Below are positions 1-7,727 of a stretch of 64,000 nt of DNA, one piece after another. The position numbers were made by a program, and so were the translations under genes. The stretch comes from Acidobacteriota bacterium (GTDB lineage Bacteria > Acidobacteriota > Thermoanaerobaculia > Gp7-AA8): contig JAJXWV010000035.1 in assembly GCA_021781455.1 (NCBI GenBank), positions 39,706-103,705 on the forward strand. Reading direction: 5' to 3'. Each line of letters opens with the position of its first letter. Position 1 is the stretch's first letter. Under the pieces are notes generated by a model that was not told the origin of the DNA, searched no databases, and worked only from the letters and a program-made list of their open reading frames with translations.

Positions 1-1
1 C

Positions 2-244
2 GCCAACGACGTCCTCGACGAGCTGCCCGGGTATGCGAAGGTGCACAAAGAGGAGCCGCCGTTGCCCGATCCCCCGCTCCGCGATGTCCTCGAGACGCTC
101 AGCCGTGACGAGGGCATTCACGTCGATGCCGCCGCAGCGAAGCTCGGCCGTGGCGTGCCGTCCATTGCGGAAGCCCTTCTGCAGCTGGAGCTCGGCGGGT
201 GGGTGCAGGCGCTCCCGGGATCGCGTTACTTGAGGGTGAAGTGA
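2..244 (+). CDS. dprA: DprA/Smf C-terminal winged-helix domain (partial gene)
   Basis: Only the last 80 codons are inside the window; the 5' part lies upstream of base 1. The fragment reads A-N-D-V-L-D-E-L and then a short winged-helix domain with the pattern expected for the DprA C-terminal DML1/WH domain: I-x-V-D, a central LLQLEL helix, GGWVQ, and the terminal G-S-R-Y-L-R-V. DprA loads RecA on incoming single-stranded DNA during transformation and recombination. The assignment rests on this small domain alone, so another winged-helix protein cannot be excluded. The stop is followed within 7 bases by a 22-unit heptamer array. Confidence 0.7.
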   Translation, partial: ANDVLDELPGYAKVHKEEPPLPDPPLRDVLETLSRDEGIHVDAAAAKLGRGVPSIAEALLQLELGGWVQALPGSRYLRVK

Positions 245-250
245 CAGTGG

Positions 251-404
251 GGGCAGCGGGTAGCGGGTAGCGGGTAGCGGGTGGCGGGTAGCGGGTAGCG
301 GGTAGCGGGTAGCGGGTGGCGGGTAGCGGGTGGCGGGTGGCGGGTGGCGGGTAGCGGGTGGCGGGTGGCGGGTGGCGGGTAGCGGGTAGCGGGTAGCGGG
401 TAGC
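251..404. repeat. 22-unit GGGTAGC/GGGTGGC heptamer array, single arm
   Basis: Exactly 22 tandem heptamers lie between the convergent dprA and YqjD-like genes. By my count 13 are GGGTAGC, 8 GGGTGGC and the first GGGCAGC. No facing GCTACCC arm follows before the next gene, unlike almost every other array in the window. The same word recurs as a paired element at 27551-27621. Confidence 0.95.
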
Positions 405-472
405 GGGCGTTCAGCGCAGAATTCAGATCGAGGATTGAGACCGGAGAACGCCTGGTCGGCCCCCGCTGCTCC

Positions 473-763
473 TCAAGCGGCGACCGTCTGGTGGCCGTTC
501 CGCGACTGCTTGACCTTGTACGCGATCAGCGCCACGGGAATGCCGATGCCGATCAGTTTCTTGAGCGGCTTGGGCAGGCCGAAGCCCACCAGGAATCCAA
601 GGACGGCACCTCCGGCGATGATCTGGGGTGCGTACTCTCGAGCCACAGCCTTGAAGTCGAGCGTCGTTCTCAAACGACGGTCGAGCTCGTCGATGCGATC
701 TCCCACGCCGTCCCTGGCCCGCTCGATCTGCTGTTCGATCTGCTGCTTTTCCTCGGGGGTCAT
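473..763 (-). CDS. YqjD/DUF3618-like membrane-anchored small protein
   Basis: A 96-residue protein. The first 45 residues are charged and helical (EEKQQIEQQIERAR and so on), as in DUF3618/DUF883-type proteins. Two hydrophobic segments follow, around residues 47-62 and 70-84, then a basic tail. The start chosen is the ATG that overlaps the stop of the upstream holin-like gene in ATGA, which shows translational coupling. A longer in-frame start exists inside the upstream gene but would encode arginine-rich shadow sequence. The pair resembles the E. coli yqjD-yqjE arrangement, where YqjD is a membrane-bound ribosome-associated protein. Function here is inferred from layout only. Confidence 0.6.
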   Translation of the reverse strand: MTPEEKQQIEQQIERARDGVGDRIDELDRRLRTTLDFKAVAREYAPQIIAGGAVLGFLVGFGLPKPLKKLIGIGIPVALIAYKVKQSRNGHQTVAA

Positions 764-1188
764 TGCCTGCTCCTGGCCCGGGCGATGTCGTCCTTGATCG
801 ACTCGATGTCGTTCTTGATCTGGTGGACGGATTCCTTCGGGACGAATTCGACCTGCGAGAACTTTCGCTTGCCGAGAAGGGCCAGCACGCCGGCGCCCGC
901 GAAGAGCAGCACAGTGACGATCAGCGCCGACAGCCACGCCGGCACGCCGAGCGCGACCAGCCCGAGGGTGATCGTGACGAATAGAAAGGCGAGGCCGAAC
1001 AGGCCCACGAATGCGGCGGCCGCGAACATCGCCAAGCCGCCGCCGAGCTTCGCCACGGTGTCCTTGAACTCCAGCTTGAGCAACGCCACTTCGCTGCGGA
1101 AGAGCGTCGAAAAATCAGCCGTCAGCTCCTTGATGATCTGGCCGAGCGACCGCTCCTTGTCAGTTGCGTAGTTGAAGTTACTGGCCAT
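760..1188 (-). CDS. Phage_holin_3_6 / YqjE-like inner-membrane protein
   Basis: A 142-residue protein with a soluble amphipathic N-terminus (residues 1-45), two strongly hydrophobic segments (about 50-80 and 84-108), and a charged C-terminal helix. The motif of charged residues around RSEVALLKLEF just before the first membrane helix is typical of the PF07332 family (called holin superfamily III, but chromosomal and widespread, including YqjE). Nothing else nearby is phage-like, so a lysis role is unlikely. It is the first gene of a two-gene operon and is transcribed divergently from queD. Confidence 0.7.
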   Translation of the reverse strand: MASNFNYATDKERSLGQIIKELTADFSTLFRSEVALLKLEFKDTVAKLGGGLAMFAAAAFVGLFGLAFLFVTITLGLVALGVPAWLSALIVTVLLFAGAGVLALLGKRKFSQVEFVPKESVHQIKNDIESIKDDIARARSRQ

Positions 1189-1247
1189 AATGCACTCCAG
1201 CGAGCAAAGCTCATTCCGCAGTCTATCCTCACGGGAACCTCAAATTC

Positions 1248-1613
1248 ATGGCCATCGAGCTAGTCAAGGATTTTCGATTCGAAGCGGCCCACTGGCTGCC
1301 CAACGTGCCGGAAGGGCACAAGTGCCGGCGCATTCATGGCCACTCGTTCCGCGGCGAAGTGGCGGTACGCGGCGAGGTCGACCCGGTCACCGGCTGGGTC
1401 ATCGACTTCGCCGATCTGAAGCGAGCCGTCGACCCGGTCGTCAATCGCCTCGATCACTATCTCCTCAACGACATCGAGGGACTGGAGAACCCGACCTCCG
1501 AGATCGTGGTGATGTGGATCTGGAATCAGCTCGCACCGGCAGTCCGTGGGCTTTACCGGGTGACGCTCGAAGAAACCTGCACGTCGCGCTGCCACTACTA
1601 CGGGAAGTCCTGA
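1248..1613 (+). CDS. queD: 6-carboxy-5,6,7,8-tetrahydropterin synthase
   Basis: QueD converts 7,8-dihydroneopterin triphosphate to 6-carboxytetrahydropterin, the second committed step to preQ0 and queuosine tRNA modification. The 121-residue length fits the bacterial family. Zinc ligands are H15, H30 and H32 (FEAAH and HGH); the catalytic cysteine is C26 in HKCRRIHGH. The conserved LDH, NPTSE and EETCT blocks are all present and closely follow the E. coli enzyme. The TGA stop at 1611-1613 lies inside the first unit of a GTCCTGA repeat array. The pathway partner queG is in the window at 29867, but queE and queC are not. Confidence 0.95.
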   Translation: MAIELVKDFRFEAAHWLPNVPEGHKCRRIHGHSFRGEVAVRGEVDPVTGWVIDFADLKRAVDPVVNRLDHYLLNDIEGLENPTSEIVVMWIWNQLAPAVRGLYRVTLEETCTSRCHYYGKS

Positions 1614-1734
1614 GTCCTGAGTGCTGAGTCCTGAGTGGCTTCGATCTTGACTCCTTCCATGCATTCGGGACTACCGGCAAACTCAGGACTCAGGACTCAG
1701 GACTCAGGACTCGGGACTCAGGACTCGGGACTCG
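1607..1734. repeat. Paired heptamer element, GTCCTGA class
   Basis: The left arm (1607-1634) has four units (GTCCTGA, with one GTGCTGA). The right arm (1681-1734) has seven ACTCAGG/ACTCGGG units. The loop is 46 bases. The arms are reverse complements and can pair over at least 25 bases. The first left unit contains the queD stop codon. The element ends 23 bases before the chosen tldD start. Confidence 0.9.
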
Positions 1735-1757
1735 CCACCTTCACGACCGCTCCAGGC

Positions 1758-3221
1758 ATGAGTGATAATCGCCGCCTCATGAAACCGGCGCGGGCGCTGC
1801 TCGAGGACGTTCTGGCGTCACTCCGCCGGGCGGCGGTGCGCTACGCCGACATCCGTTACACCGAGACGCTGCAGCAGGACGTGCGCGTGCGCAACGGCGA
1901 GGTCGACCACCTCGCCTCAACCGTCGATCGCGCCATCGGCGTGCGCGTCCTGATCGGCAACGGCTGGGGCTTCGCCGCCAGCAGCGACACGAGCGAGGCT
2001 TCGCTGCGCGCCACCGCCCGGCGAGCCCTCGAGGTCGCAGCCGCGAGCCATCTGGCATCCACGATCGAAGTCGTTCTCAGTGACGTCGAGCCGCACGTGG
2101 CGCGCTGGTCCTCGACATACGAGATCGATCCCTGGTCCGTGCCCCTCGACCGCAAGATCGACCACCTCCTCGGCGCGACCGAGCCGATGCGGGGAGATCC
2201 CCGCATCCGCCAGGTCTCCGGCGACATCTCCTCGTACCGCCAGGAGAAGGTCTTCGCCTCGACGGCCGGCAGTTTTCTCGAGCAGTCCACCACCGAGATG
2301 GGCGGCGGCATCGAGGCGGTCGCGATCGAAGGCGACGAGTTCCAGCGGCGCACGTATCCGAATCCATTCGGCGGCGATTTTCAGGCTGCAGGCTGGGAGT
2401 TCATCGTCGCGCTCCACCTGCAGGAGAAAGCGCTGCCGATCCGCGACGAAGCGCTGGCCCTTCTGGCCGCACCGAAGGCGCCGGCCGGCCGCTTCGACCT
2501 GATCGTCGGCTCGTCGCAGCTGGCGCTGCAGGTTCACGAGTCGTGCGGCCATCCCACTGAGCTCGACCGCGCGTTGGGCCTGGAGATCTCCCTGGCCGGC
2601 GGCTCGTTCCTGCAACCCCACATGCTCGGCCACTTCCGTTACGGGTCGGATCTCGTCGACATCGTGGCCGATGCCACGGTGCCGCGCTCCATCGGTTCGT
2701 TCGGCTTCGACGACGACGGCGTCCCCGCCCAGCGCTTTCACCTGATCCGCAACGGCATCTTCGTCGACTACCTCACCGGCCGCGACACGGCTCCGGCCAT
2801 CGGCCGGCGCTCGAACGGGACCGTTCGTGCCGAGAGCGCCGCGCGCATCCCCATCATCCGCATGACCAATATCAACCTGGAACCCGGCACCACGCCGCTG
2901 GCGGAGATGATCGCGGACACCAAGCACGGCATCTTCGTCGACACGAACAAGTCGTGGTCCATCGACGACCTCCGGCTCAATTTCCAGTTCGGCTGCGAGG
3001 TCGCCTGGGAGATCGAGAACGGCCGGTTGGGCCGTCTCCTGAAAAATCCGCTGTACACGGGGAGCACGCCGGAGTTCTGGCGCTCCTGCGATGCCCTCGG
3101 GGACGCAGCCAGCTGGCAGATCTGGGGTCTGCCGAACTGCGGCAAGGGCGATCCGATGCAGACCATGCGCGTGGCCCACGGCGCGCCCGCCGCCAGGTTC
3201 AGAAACGTGGAGATGGGATGA
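1758..3221 (+). CDS. tldD: Metalloprotease TldD
   Basis: TldD is the catalytic subunit of the TldD/TldE zinc protease, which acts on unfolded peptides such as microcin B17 precursor and CcdA. The protein is 487 residues from the chosen ATG. The HExxxH zinc site is at about residues 260-265 (HESCGH), followed by the family's long glycine-rich C-terminal half (GRRSNGTVRAESA). An open frame runs upstream to 1635 through the repeat arm, but that would add translated repeat (TQDSG units), so the ATG just after the repeat was chosen; a second ATG at 1779 is also possible. Its partner tldE follows 113 bases downstream. Confidence 0.93.
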   Translation: MSDNRRLMKPARALLEDVLASLRRAAVRYADIRYTETLQQDVRVRNGEVDHLASTVDRAIGVRVLIGNGWGFAASSDTSEASLRATARRALEVAAASHLASTIEVVLSDVEPHVARWSSTYEIDPWSVPLDRKIDHLLGATEPMRGDPRIRQVSGDISSYRQEKVFASTAGSFLEQSTTEMGGGIEAVAIEGDEFQRRTYPNPFGGDFQAAGWEFIVALHLQEKALPIRDEALALLAAPKAPAGRFDLIVGSSQLALQVHESCGHPTELDRALGLEISLAGGSFLQPHMLGHFRYGSDLVDIVADATVPRSIGSFGFDDDGVPAQRFHLIRNGIFVDYLTGRDTAPAIGRRSNGTVRAESAARIPIIRMTNINLEPGTTPLAEMIADTKHGIFVDTNKSWSIDDLRLNFQFGCEVAWEIENGRLGRLLKNPLYTGSTPEFWRSCDALGDAASWQIWGLPNCGKGDPMQTMRVAHGAPAARFRNVEMG

Positions 3222-3225
3222 GACG

Positions 3226-3332
3226 GACCGCAGACGGCAGACCACGGACGACGGTCGGCTCGAGCCAGGAGTTCGGGCCATGGCTTCGCCACCTGCGCTC
3301 TGCGCCCTGCCCTCTGCAGTCCGGGGTCTGAA
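3226..3332. repeat. Degenerate paired heptamer element between tldD and tldE
   Basis: The left part (about 3226-3256) carries GCAGACG/GCAGACC-like words and the right part (about 3293-3324) carries CTGCGCT, CTGCGCC, CTGCCCT and CTGCAGT in a clear 7-base phase. Pairing is partial. The right-arm words are the complement of the AGCGCAG/AGGGCAG words seen at 13155-13175, so this looks like a decayed member of a further class. Confidence 0.5.
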
Positions 3333-3334
3333 CC

Positions 3335-4708
3335 ATGCGATCGGAAACCGACTCATTCGCCATCCTGTCGCGCGCCCTCGATGCGGCCGGTACCGACGAG
3401 GCGGACGCCGTCTTCATGTCCACGGACCAGAACATCTCCCGCTTCGCGAACTCGAACCTTCATCAGAACATGTCGGAGATCAGCGCGGAGCTGACCCTTC
3501 GCGTCTTCGTGAACGGCTGCACCGGTGTGGCATCGACGACTTCCTTCGATGACGACGAGATCGCCCGCGCGGCGGCTCTGGCGCGCGACGCGGCGCGGCA
3601 CTCGAATCCGCTGCCGGGGTTCACTGGTCTCTACCGCGACGCTCCAGCTGCTCCGGTCCTGCAGACGTTCGACGCCGCCACTGCGCACCTCTCGGCTGCG
3701 GAGAAGGCCATCATGTTGCGGACGATGTTCGATCGCGGCCGGGACCGCGGTGTCGCCTTCGCCGGCTCGTTCACCACGAGCATGAGCTCCGTCGCCTGCG
3801 GCAACAGTCACGGCATCCGCCGCTTCGCCGAGACGACCTTCGCCGACGCAACGGTCATCGCTCTGGGACGGGAGCACTCCGGCTACGCCACCGCCTGCTC
3901 TCGACGCATCGGCGATGTCGACATCGCAGCCCTGGGCGATGAGGCTACGACCCGCGCCACTCTCCGCGCCGAACGCGTCGAGGATCTCGAGCCGGGCGCC
4001 TTCGACGTCGTCCTCGAGCCTCCCGCGCTGGCGGAGGTCTTCGAATGGCTGGGCATGATCGCCCTGACCGGCCAGTCGTTCGAGGACGGCTCTTCGCTGC
4101 TCGTCGACCATCTCGGACAGCGCATCGTTGGCGAGAACTTCACGCTGGCCGACGATGCCGTCGACGAGTCCTTTCTGCCGTTCCCGTTCGATCTCGAGGG
4201 CTACCCGAAGCAGCGCGTGGCCATGATCGAGAACGGTGTGGCCCGCACGCCGATGGTCGACAAGGTCTACGCCGACCGCTTGCACTTCGCGCCGAACGGG
4301 GGCCTGTGGCACCTCGGATCCTCCGAGCACGGCACGACCTTTCACACCTCGATGGCCGGCGGTGACAGCTCGCGCGAGGAGATGATCCGCTCGACGAAGC
4401 TCGGCATCTGGGTGACGCGGTTCAATTACGTGAATGGACTGCTCGAGCCCAGGACCGCGCTGATGACAGGCACCACCCGCGACGGTACCTTCCTGATTCG
4501 CGACGGCGAGGTGGCGGCTCGCCTGCCGAACCTCCGCTGGACGCAGTCGATGGTCGAGGCGTTCTCGAACATCGAGGCGCTCAGCCGCGAGCGCCGCCGC
4601 GTCGGCACCTGGTACAACGCTTTCGGCGGGACGATCGCGCCGGTGGCGAAGATCCGCGGCTGGCATTTCACGGGAAAACAGACGGGCGGTGGAAGTGCTG
4701 AGTCCTGA
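3335..4708 (+). CDS. tldE: TldE/PmbA, non-catalytic partner of TldD
   Basis: A 457-residue PmbA/TldE family protein. It shares the TldD fold and lacks the HExxxH motif, as expected for the non-catalytic subunit. Family landmarks include the conserved GLWHLGSSEHGTTFHTS stretch and the C-terminal NLRWTQSM and GTWYNAFGGTIAPV region. The start ATG follows a decayed repeat and has no strong Shine-Dalgarno. The last codons (Ser-Ala-Glu-Ser) and the TGA stop (4706-4708) lie within the next GTGCTGA/GTCCTGA array, so the repeat supplies the C-terminus. Confidence 0.93.
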   Translation: MRSETDSFAILSRALDAAGTDEADAVFMSTDQNISRFANSNLHQNMSEISAELTLRVFVNGCTGVASTTSFDDDEIARAAALARDAARHSNPLPGFTGLYRDAPAAPVLQTFDAATAHLSAAEKAIMLRTMFDRGRDRGVAFAGSFTTSMSSVACGNSHGIRRFAETTFADATVIALGREHSGYATACSRRIGDVDIAALGDEATTRATLRAERVEDLEPGAFDVVLEPPALAEVFEWLGMIALTGQSFEDGSSLLVDHLGQRIVGENFTLADDAVDESFLPFPFDLEGYPKQRVAMIENGVARTPMVDKVYADRLHFAPNGGLWHLGSSEHGTTFHTSMAGGDSSREEMIRSTKLGIWVTRFNYVNGLLEPRTALMTGTTRDGTFLIRDGEVAARLPNLRWTQSMVEAFSNIEALSRERRRVGTWYNAFGGTIAPVAKIRGWHFTGKQTGGGSAES

Positions 4709-4766
4709 GTCCTGAACGTCGGGCCTCGATTCTCAGCACTCAGCACTCAGCACTCAGCACTCAGGA
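4695..4766. repeat. Paired heptamer element, GTCCTGA class
   Basis: The left arm (4695-4715) has three units and provides the tldE stop. The right arm (4732-4766) has five CTCAGCA/CTCAGGA units. The loop is only 16 bases. The GTGCTGA variant in the left arm is matched by CTCAGCA variants in the right arm. Confidence 0.9.
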
Positions 4767-4799
4767 CTCGTCCTTGCACCTGTCGCGCTCGAATCGCCG

Positions 4800-5723
4800 A
4801 TGACTCAGTACATCATCCGCCGCCTGCTGCAGATGATTCCGATCACGCTCGGGATCCTGACGCTGATCTTCTCGCTCATTCACCTCATCCCCGGCGATCC
4901 GGCCATGCAGATCGCCGGCGAGGGCGCGCGGCCGGAGGACGTCGAAGCCATCCGCAAGGCACTGGGGCTCGATCAGCCGCTGCTCACGCAGTACGTTCAC
5001 TTTCTGGTCCGCCTTGCGCACGGCGATCTGGGCACGTCGTTCCGGACCAACACCAGCGTCGCCACCGAGATCTTCGCGCGATATCCCGCCACCCTCGAGC
5101 TGGCGTTCGGCGCCATGTTCGTGGCCATCGTGGTGGCCTTTCCCCTGGGCATGCTCTCGGCGATCTATCGCAATTCGTGGATCGACAACGTGGCGCGGTT
5201 CTTCGCGCTCATCGGGGTGTCCATGCCCAGTTTCTGGTTCGGGCCTCTGCTGATCATCGCCTTCGCCATCAACCACACCTGGTTCCCCGTGTCGGGCCGC
5301 GACCAGGGACTGCGGTCGCTCGTCCTGCCGGCTCTGACGATGGGACTGGCGCTGGCGGCGATCCTGACGCGCATGGTCCGCGTCAGCGTCGCCGAGGAGC
5401 TCAATCAACTCTACGTGACCACGGCCATCGCCAAGGGCGTCACGCGCATCAAGGCCATTTTCCGCCACGCCTTGAAGAACGCCATGATCCCGGTGATCAC
5501 GGTGCTGGCGCTGCAGTTCGGCTCGCTGCTCACCGGCGCCATCATCACCGAGCAGATCTTTTCCTGGCCGGGACTCGGCCGTCTGCTGATCCAGTCGATC
5601 AACACCCGCGACTACCCGCAGGTTCAGGCCTCGATCCTGATCATCGCCCTGACCTACCTCCTGGTGAACTTCCTGAGCGACCTGCTGTACGCGGTCGTGG
5701 ATCCGAGGATCAAGCTGGAGTGA
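4800..5723 (+). CDS. Dipeptide/oligopeptide ABC transporter permease, DppB type
   Basis: A 307-residue inner-membrane permease. It begins with the family signature YIIRRLLQMIPITLG and has the HLIPGDPA periplasmic motif, about six membrane helices, and the EAA loop near residues 200-235 (TTAIAKGVTRIKAIFRHALK) that docks the ATPase. It ends in VDPRIKLE, as DppB/OppB proteins do. The dppC-type partner follows 81 bases downstream, across a repeat element. No ATPase or substrate-binding protein gene is adjacent, so substrate cannot be assigned (dipeptides, oligopeptides or nickel are all possible). Confidence 0.9.
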   Translation: MTQYIIRRLLQMIPITLGILTLIFSLIHLIPGDPAMQIAGEGARPEDVEAIRKALGLDQPLLTQYVHFLVRLAHGDLGTSFRTNTSVATEIFARYPATLELAFGAMFVAIVVAFPLGMLSAIYRNSWIDNVARFFALIGVSMPSFWFGPLLIIAFAINHTWFPVSGRDQGLRSLVLPALTMGLALAAILTRMVRVSVAEELNQLYVTTAIAKGVTRIKAIFRHALKNAMIPVITVLALQFGSLLTGAIITEQIFSWPGLGRLLIQSINTRDYPQVQASILIIALTYLLVNFLSDLLYAVVDPRIKLE

Positions 5724-5799
5724 GGCTCCGGGCTGTTGGCTCCTGGCTCTTGGGACACCGAGTCCCCTAAGAACCAAGAGCTAACAGCCAAGAGCCAGG
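5724..5799. repeat. Paired heptamer element, GGCTCTT class
   Basis: The left arm (5724-5751) has four units (GGCTCCG, GGCTGTT, GGCTCCT, GGCTCTT). The right arm (5776-5796) has three (AAGAGCT, AACAGCC, AAGAGCC). It fills the gap between two permease genes of one operon. Its last bases, CCAGGA, sit at Shine-Dalgarno distance from the dppC ATG. Confidence 0.9.
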
Positions 5800-5804
5800 A
5801 CACC

Positions 5805-6632
5805 ATGAAGCGCCTGTTCAAGAATTTCGCCTTCACCATCGGAGCGCTGCTGACGATCGTGCTGATCGTGGTTGCGCTCGCAGCACCGTTGCTGGCGCCG
5901 TTCGATCCCGACGCGCAGGACACGTCGCGGCGGCTGGAGCCTCCGTCGAAGGAGCACATCCTGGGGCTCGACGACCTCGGCCGGGACGTCCTTTCGCGCA
6001 TCGTCTTCGGGGCGCGCGTCTCCCTGCGAGTCGGCTTCAGCGTGGTCGTGATCGGATCGCTGATCGGCGTTGCGTTAGGCTCGATCGCCGGTTATTTCGG
6101 CGGCGCCTGGGACGTCGTGATCATGCGCATCTGCGACATCCTCCTGGCTTTCCCGGGGATTCTGCTGGCCATCGCCATGGTGGCCGTGTTAGGTCCGAGC
6201 CTCAACAACGTCATCCTGGCACTGGCCGTCAGCAACTGGGTCGGCTACGCACGCCTGACGCGCGGCCAGGTCCTGAAGATCCGGGAGATGGAGTACGTCA
6301 CGGCCGCGAAGGCCCTGGGCGCCCGGGCCCCGCGCGTGATCATCCGCCACGTCCTGCCGAACGTCATCAACCCGGTGATCGTGATGGCCACGCTCGGTCT
6401 GGCTGGCGCGATCCTGGCCGAGGCGGCGCTTTCCTTCCTCGGTCTCGGCGTTCAGCCGCCCACGCCGTCGTGGGGAGCCATGCTCACATCCGGACGCCAG
6501 TATCTCGGCATCGCCAACCATCTGGCCATCTTCCCCGGCGCCGCGATCATGCTGTCCGTGATGGGTCTGAACTTCCTCGGCGACGGCCTGATCGACGCCC
6601 TCGATCCGAAGTACCGCAAGCTCATCGAGTAG
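5805..6632 (+). CDS. Dipeptide/oligopeptide ABC transporter permease, DppC type
   Basis: A 275-residue partner of the preceding permease. It has the DppC landmarks: one N-terminal membrane helix, then LGLDDLGRDVLSRIVFGAR, a five-helix core, the EAA loop (EMEYVTAAKALGA and RHVLPNVINPVI), SFLGLGVQPPTPSWG and the terminal GLIDALDPKYRKL. The open frame extends upstream to 5736 through the repeat; the ATG at 5805 was chosen because it starts the canonical basic N-terminus and is preceded by AGGA from the repeat arm. Confidence 0.9.
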   Translation: MKRLFKNFAFTIGALLTIVLIVVALAAPLLAPFDPDAQDTSRRLEPPSKEHILGLDDLGRDVLSRIVFGARVSLRVGFSVVVIGSLIGVALGSIAGYFGGAWDVVIMRICDILLAFPGILLAIAMVAVLGPSLNNVILALAVSNWVGYARLTRGQVLKIREMEYVTAAKALGARAPRVIIRHVLPNVINPVIVMATLGLAGAILAEAALSFLGLGVQPPTPSWGAMLTSGRQYLGIANHLAIFPGAAIMLSVMGLNFLGDGLIDALDPKYRKLIE

Positions 6633-6652
6633 GCCTGAGACTGCGGCCAGCC

Positions 6653-7261
6653 CTATACCGCCGCCAGCGCCGGTCTCCCAGAGGCGAAGCGGAGCATCCA
6701 GCGCAGGAAGCGCGTCGTCGCGATGAGCAGGAGCGTCCCGACGACGAGTCCGATCGGGATGATCCACCAGCCCAGGATTTCGGTGCGGTGCAGCGGCGCG
6801 GGAGCCTCCATTCCCATGGAGAAGCCGCCATCGCCGAGCCACGCTCCGACGTGATCAGGGAAGATCGGCTTCATCACCGCGCTGACCAGAAAGCTCAGGG
6901 CCATGCCGTAGCCGGTGAGCCCGACGATGAACACGGCAAAGCCGACCACGCTCTTCATCGCCCATCGCAGGACCGTGCGCAGGATCAGCGTGGGCGAAAA
7001 GCTCGCCCGGGCCCGCGCCACCATCGCTTCGGCCTGATACAGCGGCCCGATGTCTTCGGGCTTGCCGAGGGCCTTGAGAATGGCGACGAGTTTTTCGTCG
7101 GTCAGCTCGCCTGCCGATTCCGCACGCTCGAGGATGTGCCCGCGGATCTCGCGCAGGATGTCGTTGACCTCCTCGGCCGGCAGCTCGCCGAGGCAGCGGC
7201 GAAGGTTCATCAGATAGGTGTCGACGCGGGTCTGAAGATCGAGGTCGAAAGACGTGCTCAT
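6653..7261 (-). CDS. HAAS/DUF1700-type membrane protein paired with PadR
   Basis: A 202-residue protein. Residues 1-75 form the HAAS-like helical domain (YLMNLRRCLGELP, then EEVNDILREIRGHI and LKALGKPEDI), known to co-occur with PadR regulators. Two or three membrane segments follow at about 105-130 and 160-185. The ATG overlaps the padR stop (7258-7261), so the two are co-translated. Such pairs are thought to link a membrane sensor to the PadR repressor. The partner and signal here are unknown. Confidence 0.75.
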   Translation of the reverse strand: MSTSFDLDLQTRVDTYLMNLRRCLGELPAEEVNDILREIRGHILERAESAGELTDEKLVAILKALGKPEDIGPLYQAEAMVARARASFSPTLILRTVLRWAMKSVVGFAVFIVGLTGYGMALSFLVSAVMKPIFPDHVGAWLGDGGFSMGMEAPAPLHRTEILGWWIIPIGLVVGTLLLIATTRFLRWMLRFASGRPALAAV

Positions 7262-7611
7262 CGTCGCTCCTCCTTGAGCAGGGGGCCGAGCAGGCCGCTC
7301 ATCTGGCGCATGAACTCGGCGGATTCGTGGGCCATGGTCAGAGTGCGGCGACGGCCCGCGGCTGTGAGCGAGTAGTACTTGCGCGGATGGCCGGAGTCGC
7401 TCTGCTCCTCCCACTCCGCCCGGACCGCTCCATCCTCCTTGAGGCGGTTGAGGACCGGATAGATGGTCCCCTCCGTGACCAGGAGGTCGGAATCGTTTTC
7501 GAGGCGGCGCAGGATCTCCAGGCCGTACAGGCGGCCGTCCCAGAGAGTGGCCAGGATGGCCAGCTCGAGCCATCCCTTGCGCAGCTGTGATCGCCAGTTT
7601 TCGTCAGGCAT
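7258..7611 (-). CDS. PadR-family transcriptional regulator
   Basis: A 117-residue winged-helix repressor. It has the PadR N-terminal domain (GWLELAILATLWDGRLYGLEI) and the wing motif EGTIYPVLNRLKEDGAV followed by GHPRKYYSLTAAGR. The start at 7611 is preceded by AAGG at a suitable distance; an upstream in-frame ATG at 7641 would add ten residues with no family match. It is the first gene of the padR-HAAS operon and is divergent from the metal-receptor gene, so it probably controls its own promoter in the 116-base gap. Confidence 0.88.
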   Translation of the reverse strand: MPDENWRSQLRKGWLELAILATLWDGRLYGLEILRRLENDSDLLVTEGTIYPVLNRLKEDGAVRAEWEEQSDSGHPRKYYSLTAAGRRRTLTMAHESAEFMRQMSGLLGPLLKEERR

Positions 7612-7626
7612 GACCGGATACCTTGC

Positions 7627-7654
7627 AGTACATAGTATCATGCCATGACAGTAC
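7627..7654. promoter_or_regulatory. Candidate PadR operator and promoter region
   Basis: In the gap between padR and the divergent gene, an 11-base perfect inverted repeat TCATGCCATGA (7638-7648) is flanked on both sides by AGTAC (7627-7631 and 7650-7654). PadR proteins bind inverted repeats near their own promoters. The match to a PadR consensus is loose, so this is only a candidate. Confidence 0.3.
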
Positions 7655-7727
7655 GGCGCATTGCCAGAAAGGTTGCGGGCGACGACACCGGCGAGCGTTA
7701 GACGGAACTGGCGGTAAACTCGCCCCC

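Noticed and set aside
251..404. CRISPR array
   Set aside because: Units are 7 bases with no spacers, and no cas genes are nearby.
760..1188. Prophage or lysis gene, because the family is called phage holin
   Set aside because: The family is widespread as a chromosomal YqjE-like membrane protein, and no phage genes surround it.
1635..1757. N-terminal extension of TldD with repeated TQDSG residues
   Set aside because: This is translated repeat arm, not conserved protein; the normal TldD N-terminus begins after it.
1917..3356. 479-codon open frame on the minus strand
   Set aside because: It lies antisense to tldD, whose product matches a known family over its full length. The minus frame gives arginine/alanine/glycine-rich sequence without domains, as expected in GC-rich DNA.
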